Shown: positions 12,752 through 20,087 of the stretch, in pieces
Layout of the letters: every line of letters starts with the position of its first letter
Numbering within the stretch: position 1 is the stretch's first letter
NCBI GenBank assembly: GCA_030631415.1
Contig: DAOVLE010000066.1
Location: 1-21,481, forward strand
DNA length: 21,481 bases
Direction of reading: 5' to 3'
Source of the DNA: JAAEQG01 sp023133475
GTDB lineage: Bacteria > Planctomycetota > Phycisphaerae > UBA1845
Translations under genes and position numbers: made by a program
Notes under the pieces: generated by a model
Told to the model about the DNA's origin: nothing
Databases searched by the model: none
The model's input: only the letters and a program-made list of their open reading frames with translations

Positions 12752-14647
12752 ATGACATTGCATACTCCACAACCCCGATGGATGAGAATCGCCATGATTA
12801 ACCTGGTGCTGTTTTCCGGGTCCGTGCTGGCGGCGGACGAAACCAAAAAAGTCCCCGAACGTAGCGAAATTGCCATCAACTACCTCTGGAAGACCGAAGA
12901 CATCTTCCCAAATACCGAGGCGTGGGAAAAGGAATTCAAGGCGGTCGAGGAGCGCGTGAACGAGCTGGAGAAACTCAAGGGCACCCTTGGCAACAGTGCA
13001 CAGACCCTGGCGGCAGCGTTGAAACACACCGACGACACCGAAGCACGCTTAGACCGCGTCTATGTCTACAGCGCCCTCCTGTCGGACCAGGACACCCGCG
13101 ACGGCAAACATCAGGCCATGAAAGCGCGGAGCCGCTCATTGATAGTCAAATACAGCCAGACCACCTCGTGGATGGAGCCGGAACTGGCAGCCATCCCATT
13201 CAAGAAACTGGATTCCTGGATGCGAGAGAACAAAGACCTGAGCGTATATAGGCACTTCTTTGATAACCTGTTCCGCCAGAAAAAATACATCCTCTCCGAG
13301 CGTGAAGAGGAGCTGATGGCTTTTGCCGGCGAGATTCGCAGCACCCCTTATGCCGCCTATAACTTCCTGTCCAACGCGGACATAGAGTTCCCCTCGATAA
13401 AGGACGAGCATGGTAAAACCGTGGAGCTGAGCGATTCGGCCTTTTACGTGATGATGCGCTCGGAGAACCGCCAGGTTCGTGAGGCAGCCTACAAGGGCAT
13501 CGTCGGGACCTATGCCAAGTATCGCAACACCGCCGCAGCCCTGCTCAACGGGGTGGTCCAGAGTCACATCTTCACGGTAAAGGCCCGCGGCTATGACAGT
13601 TGCCTGCACGCGGCGCTCGATGGGGGGAACATCCCGGTCGAGGTCTACAACACGCTCATCAAAACGGTAAACGAAAACCTGCACCTGCTGCATCGCTACC
13701 AGGGGATTCGCAACAAGGCCTTAAACCTGGGAGGCGTGCATGCTTACGACCTGTTCGCTCCGCTGATTACCGGCGAGACCATGGAGACATCGTACGAGGA
13801 TGCGGTCAAGATGACGCTCACTGCGGTGGTTCCGCTGGGTGACAAGTACCTGCGGGTGATGCGCGGAGGGTTTGAGTCCCGCTGGGTGGACGTCTTTCCC
13901 ACCAAGGGCAAGCGGAGCGGAGCATACTCCAGCGGAACCTACCTGACCCAGCCGTATGTTTTGCTGAACTACCATGGGGGATACGAGGACGTGTCCACCT
14001 TGGCCCATGAGATGGGGCACTCGATGCACTCGTACTTCTCGCGCAGCACTCAGCCGTACGTGTACAGCAACTATGACATCTTCTGTGCCGAGGTGGCTTC
14101 CACGTGCAACGAGGTCCTGTTGCAGCAGTATGTTCTGGAGCAGACCAAAGACCCCCGCAAGAAACTGTACCTGCTGTGCGAGTTCCTCGAAGGCATTCGC
14201 GGGACGGTCTTTCGCCAGACCATGTTCAGCGAGTTCGAACAACGCATCCACGAGATGGCGGAGCAGCACATCCCGCTCACCGCCGACAACCTCAGCCAGG
14301 AATACGGCAAAATCGTGAAGCGCTACTACGGCTCTTCTTATGTGCATGATGACGTGGTGGACAACTACTGGATTCGCATCCCGCATTTCTACTACAACTT
14401 CTACGTGTACAAGTATGCGACCAGCTATTGCGCAGCCTCGAACATCGCCCGGAGAATCCTGGGCCAAGAGCCCGGTGCCGTCGAAGCCTATCTGTCTTTT
14501 CTCAGGGGCGGTTGCAGCAAGTACCCGCTGGAGTTGCTTGCCGATGCTCGGGTGGATATGGCCTCCCCCGAGCCTATTCGCGATGCAATGAAGCAGTTCA
14601 AGAGCCTGCTGGACCAGACCGAGGAGCTGTTGGCGCAGATAGACTGA
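12752..14647 (+). CDS. pepF: Secreted oligoendopeptidase F (M3B metallopeptidase)
   Basis: 631 aa; ATG preceded by AGGA (12741-12744, 7-nt spacing). PepF is normally cytoplasmic, about 600 aa, and cleaves oligopeptides of roughly 7-17 residues. Here an N-terminal signal peptide is visible: QPRWMR, then the hydrophobic core IAMINLVLFSGS, and a likely cleavage site VLA-AD near residue 27. It is therefore predicted to act in the periplasm or outside. The zinc site HEMGH is at 419-423 (LAHEMGHSMHSYFS) with the third ligand Glu447 in CAEVASTCNE. IPHFYYNFYVYKYATSYCAA near the C-terminus is the conserved PepF substrate-region block. All catalytic residues are intact. Downstream are a broken acetyltransferase and two Na+-coupled symporter genes, so a peptide-to-amino-acid uptake role is a reasonable inference. 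Confidence 0.94.
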   Translation: MTLHTPQPRWMRIAMINLVLFSGSVLAADETKKVPERSEIAINYLWKTEDIFPNTEAWEKEFKAVEERVNELEKLKGTLGNSAQTLAAALKHTDDTEARLDRVYVYSALLSDQDTRDGKHQAMKARSRSLIVKYSQTTSWMEPELAAIPFKKLDSWMRENKDLSVYRHFFDNLFRQKKYILSEREEELMAFAGEIRSTPYAAYNFLSNADIEFPSIKDEHGKTVELSDSAFYVMMRSENRQVREAAYKGIVGTYAKYRNTAAALLNGVVQSHIFTVKARGYDSCLHAALDGGNIPVEVYNTLIKTVNENLHLLHRYQGIRNKALNLGGVHAYDLFAPLITGETMETSYEDAVKMTLTAVVPLGDKYLRVMRGGFESRWVDVFPTKGKRSGAYSSGTYLTQPYVLLNYHGGYEDVSTLAHEMGHSMHSYFSRSTQPYVYSNYDIFCAEVASTCNEVLLQQYVLEQTKDPRKKLYLLCEFLEGIRGTVFRQTMFSEFEQRIHEMAEQHIPLTADNLSQEYGKIVKRYYGSSYVHDDVVDNYWIRIPHFYYNFYVYKYATSYCAASNIARRILGQEPGAVEAYLSFLRGGCSKYPLELLADARVDMASPEPIRDAMKQFKSLLDQTEELLAQID

Positions 14648-14699
14648 ACCAGTGCACCCTACGTCTCTGTCCACTTGTTGTGCAATGGAGTCCGTTACC

Positions 14700-14910
14700 A
14701 TGCCCGACGAAGAGAAACCGCCCATCATCTTTCTGTCAAGCGAGCGTATCTACCTGCGGCTGCTGGAACCTGCGGATGTCGAGCGGTGTCAGCAAGTGCG
14801 GTTTCGTTCATGAGGGCACCCGCCGCGAGTACAGCTTCATCGATGGGCATTATGTGGACTCCCTGGTTTACGGCATCCTGGCACGCGAGTACTTTGCGTC
14901 TCTGTCCTGA
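14700..14910 (+). pseudogene. GNAT (RimJ/RimL-like) acetyltransferase remnant with internal deletion
   Basis: An ATG at 14700 with GGAG at 14687-14690 opens a 37-codon frame, MPDEEKPPIIFLSSE then RIYLRLLEPADVERCQ, the typical start of RimJ/RimL-type N-acetyltransferases; it stops at TGA 14811-14813. From about 14791 the +1 frame reads SKCGFVHEGTRREYSFIDGH then YVDSLVYGILAREYF to a stop at 14908, which is the typical end of the same family (KCGF-x-EG-x-R). A full protein would be about 180 aa. The central part of roughly 100 codons, including the acetyl-CoA loop, is missing and the two ends are out of frame. This is a decayed gene with a deletion junction near 14790-14797. It begins 52 bp after pepF, so it may once have shared that transcript. 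Confidence 0.8.
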
Positions 14911-14957
14911 AAATGGGGGCACCCTACAGGGAACTCTACATCTCTGCGTTTTGAGGT

Positions 14958-15146
14958 TCAATCATCCGTGTCGTGGGTGTCGATGTCTAATGGGGCGTGG
15001 TGGTGCTCGGATGGCCTGGGCTCGCGGAGGATTCGCCAGTAACAGAAGATCAGCAATCCGCAAACCAGGCTGATGCAGCCGAACATCATCACCGCCCCGG
15101 CAGCGTTGAGTCCCTGGGCTTCAGCCAGCATTACGGCTGACATCAT
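14958..15146 (-). CDS. Small single-pass membrane protein, partner of the NSS symporter
   Basis: 62 aa. The ATG at 15146 overlaps the symporter stop by 4 nt (ATGA), and GGGGAGG ends 7 nt upstream, still inside the symporter coding region. One transmembrane helix is visible at about 14-37 (AAGAVMMFGCISLVCGLLIFC), then a short tail rich in His and Asp (SEHHHAPLDIDTHDTDD). Small one-helix proteins (MetS-type, methionine/alanine importer small subunit) are encoded next to many bacterial NSS transporters and are needed for transport in Corynebacterium MetPS. The position, size and translational coupling fit that role, but the sequence similarity I can judge by eye is weak. The His/Asp tail could bind metal. 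A start at the adjacent ATG (15143) is also possible. Confidence 0.75.
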   Translation of the reverse strand: MMSAVMLAEAQGLNAAGAVMMFGCISLVCGLLIFCYWRILREPRPSEHHHAPLDIDTHDTDD

Positions 15147-16984
15147 GGCTTAACCTCCCCTGATTGCTCGTTGAGTTGGGTGTGTTCGAGCATCCGCTTG
15201 ATGCGGTTCCTACAAGCGATGTCGCTGAGAACGAATATCGTAAAGTAAATCAGCAACACCCCCACAAACACGAAACGTGCCACATTGGCTTTGTTCTCCG
15301 CCGCGGCACGTGCTTTGGAGGCTTGCTCCCCCAGTTCGCCCAGCCATTGCGGCAGTGCGTCCACTGAGTCGGGCACACCTTCTTCGACGCCCAGGATTTC
15401 GGTTACCTTCGCTTCCAACTGCTGGGGATCAAGTTCGGCGTATTCGGGTCGCTGCTCGATGGCCTGCTCATAGACGCTACGGGCGGCGGCGGGTCCTTGG
15501 ATGCTGGGGCTCATGCCTTCCAGACGCTCAGGGCCTTTGAAGGTGCACCACAAGACCAGCAGGACGATCAAAAAGGTCGGGGTAATATAGCGTATCACCA
15601 CCGCCATAAAAGATGGGATGCGAAAATCCGCCCCGCGATTGGCTTCTGCGATGCCTTTCTCCGCGCCAATTACCCAGCCGAAGATAAGCACTTGGCCTAA
15701 GGCAGCCAGGATCATCATGAACTCGCACCAGAAGTCGGTGAAGTCCAGTGCGGTGACGCCGCTGCTGAAGTACATGACCAGTGCAGCCCCGAACATGGTA
15801 AACAAACCCAGCACCACGACGCTGGCCCGACGCTTCATGCCGAAACCGTCCTCCAGAAAAGCGATAGCCGGCTGAAGCATGCTGATGGAACTGGTCACCG
15901 CAGCCACAAAGAGCAGCCCAAACCACATTCCGCCGAAAAAGGCACCACCGGGCATGAAGTACATGATCGCCGGAACGGTGAAGAATCCCAGGGCAAAGGT
16001 GCTATCTGGCGTGTTGCCAGGCCCCAGGAACAAGAAGGCGGTCGGAACGATAATCATGCCGCCAAGCACCACCTCGCAAAACTCGTTGGTGCTCGAAGCT
16101 GAAATGGCTGACAGAGCTACGTCGTCGTTGCTCCGCAAGTAGCTGGAATAGCACAAAATCAGGCCAAACCCCACGCTGAGGCTGAAGAAAATCTGCCCGG
16201 CGGCCCGCATCCACACCTCGGGGTTCTTGAGCTTGGCCCAGTCGGGGTTCCACATGAACCCCAGTCCGCTGTTGACGGTTCGCCCGTCGACTTCTGCGTC
16301 GAGGGTGAGCACCCGCACCAGGATTATCAGAGCACAGGCAATCAGGAGTGGCATCGCCACCTTGCAAAAGCTCTCGATACCCCTGGTGACGCCTCGGTAG
16401 ATAATCACGAAATTGACCAAAAAGCACCCCAGGACGTACCAGAGCATGGAGCTGCCGTACATGGTTCCGTTTCCGTTCATGCCGAACGTTTCCTGGGCAA
16501 ACCCGCTCGAGGCATTCACGATCGAAACCGTCGCGGGCGAGTCTCCCGCCGCCGAAGCCGCCTGCTCGAAGAGTTGGCTGAACCCTCCCGAGAAGAACTC
16601 GACGGCGAAGCGCAGGCACAACGCCTCGAGCAACACGTAGTACATGTAAACCATGATGGGGATGACCAGGGTGAGTGTTCCGATGGCTTTTGCCGGTGTC
16701 CGCCGCCAGAGGGCGAACATGATCCCAGGCCCATTGTTCTGCCCGTATCGCCCGCCGAGTCGCCCGATGGTCCACTCGCACCAGGCGATGGGGATGCCCA
16801 GCAGCAGGAAGCTGATGATGTAGGGGATCATAAAGGCCCCGCCGCCGTTATTGACCGCGGTGCCCGGGAAGCGTAGGAAGTTGCCGAGCCCGACGGCGGA
16901 GCCGGCAACAGCCAACACCACCCCAAGTTTGGACCCCCAGTTTTCCTTTCCCGCCAGTTCTGGTGGTTGCGATTCCCGAGTCAT
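15143..16984 (-). CDS. Sodium-dependent transporter, NSS/SNF family
   Basis: 613 aa from the ATG at 16984; the frame is open to 17050 but that extension is unlike the family. TM1 has the NSS sodium/substrate region, GSAVGLGNFLRFP, with GGGAFMIPYI opening TM2 and about 12 hydrophobic segments in all. This family imports amino acids or related amines with Na+. The substrate cannot be fixed from sequence; amino acids are the usual bacterial substrates. A distinct feature is a charged insertion of about 75 residues (about 488-562; SVYEQAIEQRPEYAELD...) between the last two membrane segments, helix-rich and without cysteines. The gene is translationally coupled to the small membrane protein downstream and divergent from an AGCS symporter. 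Confidence 0.93.
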   Translation of the reverse strand: MTRESQPPELAGKENWGSKLGVVLAVAGSAVGLGNFLRFPGTAVNNGGGAFMIPYIISFLLLGIPIAWCEWTIGRLGGRYGQNNGPGIMFALWRRTPAKAIGTLTLVIPIMVYMYYVLLEALCLRFAVEFFSGGFSQLFEQAASAAGDSPATVSIVNASSGFAQETFGMNGNGTMYGSSMLWYVLGCFLVNFVIIYRGVTRGIESFCKVAMPLLIACALIILVRVLTLDAEVDGRTVNSGLGFMWNPDWAKLKNPEVWMRAAGQIFFSLSVGFGLILCYSSYLRSNDDVALSAISASSTNEFCEVVLGGMIIVPTAFLFLGPGNTPDSTFALGFFTVPAIMYFMPGGAFFGGMWFGLLFVAAVTSSISMLQPAIAFLEDGFGMKRRASVVVLGLFTMFGAALVMYFSSGVTALDFTDFWCEFMMILAALGQVLIFGWVIGAEKGIAEANRGADFRIPSFMAVVIRYITPTFLIVLLVLWCTFKGPERLEGMSPSIQGPAAARSVYEQAIEQRPEYAELDPQQLEAKVTEILGVEEGVPDSVDALPQWLGELGEQASKARAAAENKANVARFVFVGVLLIYFTIFVLSDIACRNRIKRMLEHTQLNEQSGEVKP

Positions 16985-17113
16985 GTAGCTGCCTGTCCCT
17001 CTCGTGCAAGACCATCGCCAAGCCGGAGTCCGTCGGATGCGAACCGGCAAAGGCGCCGCGCCAAGTCAGAAGCAAAACCGATTCTATACCAACAACGATA
17101 CTGGGGGCAATGG

Positions 17114-17198
17114 TGGGTGGCCCATCGCTTTAGCGGTGGGGGACGCGAATACCTGGTGCGATTCGTGTCCCCAGAGGGCTAAAGCCCTGGGCCACCCA
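17114..17198. repeat. GGTGGCCCAT hairpin element (family B)
   Basis: The left arm TGGGTGGCCCATCGCTTTAG and right arm CTAAAGCCCTGGGCCACCCA are imperfect complements in an 85-bp unit. The left arm is identical to 5949-5968 for its first 28 bp. It lies in the 257-bp gap between the two divergent transporters, ending 43 bp before the preferred start of the plus-strand one. Confidence 0.87.
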
Positions 17199-17241
17199 CC
17201 TGTTGCCTGTTGCCAGCACTCCCGCTATCTTCTCGGGCATC

Positions 17242-19068
17242 ATGCTAATAATTGCCGGTTCTAATTTGGAAGAGTTCACCTCCAGTTTTGCAGGATGGAT
17301 ATGGGCCATTCCGTTGTTTCTCCTGCTACTGGGTTGTGGGCTGATCTTTTCTGTTGCCACAAAGTTCGTGCAGTGGCGCGTGCTGACACACGGATATGCC
17401 TGCATCCGCGGGCACTACGACAAACCGGAGGACACCGGGCATATCAACCACTTTCAGGCCCTATGCGCCGCTTTGTCCGCCACCATCGGGTTGGGCAACA
17501 TCGCCGGTGTGGCGGTGGCGGTGTCGGTGGGTGGGCCTGGGGCGGTCTTTTGGATGTGGATCGTCGGGTTCTTCGGGATGGCGCTTAAGTTCATGGAGTG
17601 CACCTTGGCGGTGATGTACCGCGACGTGCGCGACGTGCCCGATCCCAGCGCCCCAGCCTTGATGGCGGCTGATGCCGAAAAACGCACCCTGGAATACAAG
17701 GGCGAACCACCTCCGATTCCGGGAATCCCTGAGCAGGCCCGGGGCGAAGTCCGCGGCGGCCCCATGTGGTACATCCAAAAAGCGCTGGTCGAGCCGCTGC
17801 GCGAACGTGGAAACGGCGCGTGGGTGCTGTTCAAGATTCTGGCGGTCTGCTTCGCCATCTCCGCGATGTTCAACTCCTTCGGGGGCGGCAATATGTTCCA
17901 GGGCTGGAACGTGGCTGACATGCTGGAGAAGAATTTCAGCGTTCCCGACTACGTTTCGGCGGTGGTGGTATCATCTCTGGTGGCGTTGGTGATTATTGGC
18001 GGGATCAAGCGTATCGGGCAGGTGGCTTCGCGTTTGGTGCCGTTCATGTGCGTGGTGTACGTGCTGGGTGCGTTGTACGTGATCCTGGTGCACGTGACGG
18101 AGGTTCCCCGGTGCCTGGCGTTGATCGTCGAGTCAGCCTTCACCCCGGTGGCTGAGGCTGGAGCGTGTGCGGGAGTCTCGATCTGGTTTGCGCTTACGTG
18201 GGGGCTCAAGCGAGCGTGCTTCTCGAACGAGGCGGGCGAGGGCTCAGCAGCGATCGCCCACGCGGTGGCCAAAACGGACGAGCCGATCCGCGAAGGAATT
18301 GTCGCGGGGATCGGGCCGTTCATCGACACCATCATCATCTGCACCATGAGTGCCCTGGTGCTGCTGATGACCGGCGTGTGGAACCGCCCAGCCGTCGGAA
18401 CGATAGCCTCCATCGAGGGCGACAAGGCGGTGGTGGCGTGTGCGGGCACAATCCCGGAAGAAATGGCGGGCCTATACCTGGATGCCCTTCAAGTCGACGG
18501 GGCTCACCAACTGGCCATCCACGTCAAGCGGGAGATGGGTGACGAGCCCACCACAGCCATAGTGCCCATCGCGGAAGTTGAACGGGATGAGGCGGCGGGT
18601 TGGCAGGGGCTGACCAGGCTGACATTGGACTTGGCCGACCTGACGGCTGACGAACGTGCCGGTGTCGCGGTGGGCCAACCGGTGCACCTGGACATTACCG
18701 GAGCCAAGATGACCGCGTTCGCTTTCGACACCACGGTGCGTGGGTTCGGCACCTACATCGTTACGCTGGGGGTATGCCTGTTTGCGTTCAGCACCATGAT
18801 AAGTTGGAGCTACTACGGCGAGAAAGGGGCTGAATACCTGTTAGGCCCACAAGCCATTCTGCCGTACAAGTTTCTGTTTGTGGTCTTCGTTTTTCTGGGG
18901 ATGGTGCTGGAGAAGTTCTCCACCGTGTACAACTTCTCTGATGCCACCACCGGGCTGATGGTGCTGTGCAATTTGCCGGCGGTGCTCATCCTGTCGCCGG
19001 TGGTGCTTCGTGCCGCGAGGAATTACTTCCGCCGTCTCGCTAGCTGCGAGATGCCCCGCCGCCGATAG
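17242..19068 (+). CDS. Sodium:alanine/amino-acid symporter, AGCS family, with large loop insertions
   Basis: 608 aa from the ATG at 17242; a TTG at 17203 would start at the edge of a repeat and add 13 residues. AGCS proteins are usually about 450-500 aa. Signature blocks are intact: GLGNIAGVAVAVSVGGPGAV, RACFSNEAGEGSAAIAHAVA and FSTMISWSYYGEKGAEYLLG. The protein carries alanine, glycine or similar amino acids inward with Na+. The extra length is mainly one insertion of about 100 residues (about 384-487) between the segments ending LVLLMTGVW and beginning GFGTYIVTL. That insertion has beta-type character (GTIASIEGDKAVVACAG, HLDITGAKMT). A smaller 40-residue proline-rich loop lies near 135-175. 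It is divergent from the NSS symporter. Confidence 0.93.
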   Translation: MLIIAGSNLEEFTSSFAGWIWAIPLFLLLLGCGLIFSVATKFVQWRVLTHGYACIRGHYDKPEDTGHINHFQALCAALSATIGLGNIAGVAVAVSVGGPGAVFWMWIVGFFGMALKFMECTLAVMYRDVRDVPDPSAPALMAADAEKRTLEYKGEPPPIPGIPEQARGEVRGGPMWYIQKALVEPLRERGNGAWVLFKILAVCFAISAMFNSFGGGNMFQGWNVADMLEKNFSVPDYVSAVVVSSLVALVIIGGIKRIGQVASRLVPFMCVVYVLGALYVILVHVTEVPRCLALIVESAFTPVAEAGACAGVSIWFALTWGLKRACFSNEAGEGSAAIAHAVAKTDEPIREGIVAGIGPFIDTIIICTMSALVLLMTGVWNRPAVGTIASIEGDKAVVACAGTIPEEMAGLYLDALQVDGAHQLAIHVKREMGDEPTTAIVPIAEVERDEAAGWQGLTRLTLDLADLTADERAGVAVGQPVHLDITGAKMTAFAFDTTVRGFGTYIVTLGVCLFAFSTMISWSYYGEKGAEYLLGPQAILPYKFLFVVFVFLGMVLEKFSTVYNFSDATTGLMVLCNLPAVLILSPVVLRAARNYFRRLASCEMPRRR

Positions 19069-19073
19069 TAGTT

Positions 19074-19094
19074 GTAGGGCGGGTTTTACCCGCC
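19074..19094. repeat. Family A palindrome behind the AGCS gene
   Basis: GTAGGGCGGGTTTTACCCGC(C), six bases past the TAG stop at 19066-19068. Same loop variant (TTT) as the copy at 3132. Confidence 0.85.
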
Positions 19095-19167
19095 TTCTTG
19101 GCTGCCGACGTACTTCGTACGTACATACTCGTAGCCCCGAATGCCAAATCCGTGGTACAGTAAACTC

Positions 19168-19229
19168 GCGGACATGCTGGTCTCTCCTCTGAAGCTCGTG
19201 AAAACCTCAGATGAGACCAGCATGTCCGC
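19168..19229. repeat. Perfect 17-bp inverted repeat with inner stem
   Basis: GCGGACATGCTGGTCTC (19168-19184) and GAGACCAGCATGTCCGC (19213-19229) are exact complements. After a small bulge TCTGA (19188-19192) pairs with TCAGA (19207-19211), leaving a 14-nt loop. It lies 100 bp past the AGCS stop and 40 bp from the end of the convergent lipoprotein gene, where a two-way terminator would be expected. There is no T-run; no second copy is in the window. Confidence 0.8.
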
Positions 19230-19268
19230 CTTCTCGCCACTCCCAAGTGCGCTTCCGCCGGATGAACC

Positions 19269-19442
19269 TTAATTATCGCCCACTTGGCTGTCGATGCCGG
19301 TCGCATGACGCTCGTGCGCCGGCGCTCCGTCAGGTGCCAACGTAGCCGGCTCCGCCGTGCTCCCGGTGCACGCGGACGCAAAGATCGCCACAGCCATCAA
19401 ACCCAACGACAACACCGCTCGTGTCAACATTCTTTTAATCAT
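19269..19442 (-). CDS. Tiny predicted lipoprotein (57 aa)
   Basis: The ATG at 19442 is preceded by GAGGT with 7-nt spacing (19450-19454). Residues 1-23 form a textbook lipoprotein signal: basic MIKRMLTR, hydrophobic AVLSLGLMAVAIF and the lipobox ASAC. The mature part is only about 35 residues, Ala/Pro/Thr-rich and without motifs (TGSTAEPATLAPDG...). The open frame starts ten codons further up, but the ribosome-binding site and signal peptide place the start here. The function is unknown. The strong start signals and signal peptide make it more likely a real gene than chance, though a fragment of a longer decayed lipoprotein gene cannot be excluded. Confidence 0.65.
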   Translation of the reverse strand: MIKRMLTRAVLSLGLMAVAIFASACTGSTAEPATLAPDGAPAHERHATGIDSQVGDN

Positions 19443-20087
19443 TTGTTCTACCTCACTCTGGCTCTGGAGCATGCAACTCTTTGTCGCATAATGCCCACAA
19501 TTGTTATCGGCTCATGAGAAGTGGCAACTTGCACGGCGTTTCCACCGTTCACCCTCCTCCCCCTTATGCCAAATCGTAGGACCGGTCGGAACCAAAGTCA
19601 ACGGTGCACCCTGACGGACAGGGCAATCGTATCCAGCCCGGATAATTTACCGCCGAGAGGAACGGGGAAATTGAAAATTGAAAATGAAAAATGAAAAATG
19701 AAAAATGGGGGGATGGGAGACCCCTTCGTTGTGTGCACACACAGGCGTTTAGCGGCGACCCGCATGTGCAGACAACGATAATTGTCTCCCATCCCCCATT
19801 TTCAATTTTCCATTTTCTCCGTGCTCCGCAGTGAATTAGATGCGATTGCCCTGGCGGTTTCCCCCTCCTTCCCCTATTTTGAGTAATGCGGTTCTATCCG
19901 CCGAGCCGATAAGTTGGATAACATGGGCTTTTGGCCTGGGGGGTTGTGTTTTGCGCGGCGCGGGCAAGCAACCCACCACCAAAATGTTTGTTACAAAACC
20001 TGTACCATCCGGTATCCTCGCCGGCTGAGATGTGGAGTGTACGCCGTCGAGAAGCAGATCGGATATGGGGTGGGTGGAGAAGGTATC
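19443..20087. other. Divergent intergenic region with AT-rich inverted element
   Basis: No gene seen in 645 bp between the tiny lipoprotein (-) and the M50-like membrane protein (+). The middle is occupied by the inverted element 19619-19853. On the right, TTGTTA (19988) followed by GTATCC (about 20011) is a possible weak promoter for the membrane protein gene; I hold this lightly. Confidence 0.5.
19619..19853. repeat. AT-rich inverted element (family D), full copy
   Basis: The ends CAGGGCAATCG (19619) and CGATTGCCCTG (19853) are exact complements. Inside, GAAATTGAAAATTGAAAATG...ATGGGGGGATGGGAGAC is mirrored by TCTCCCATCCCCCATTTTC...TTTTCCATTTTCTCCG. The centre contains GTTTAGCGGCGACCCG, also found at 3059-3074. 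Arms of about 90 bp make this a MITE-like or large hairpin unit. The array of AAAAATGAAAAATG units in the left arm has an 8-nt period. Confidence 0.8.

Noticed and set aside
13721..14728. 335-aa open frame on the minus strand
   Set aside because: Antisense shadow of pepF, which contains HEMGH and other conserved blocks there.
14675..15073. 132-aa plus-strand open frame behind pepF
   Set aside because: Off-frame reading across the acetyltransferase remnant and the tail of the small membrane protein gene; no family features.
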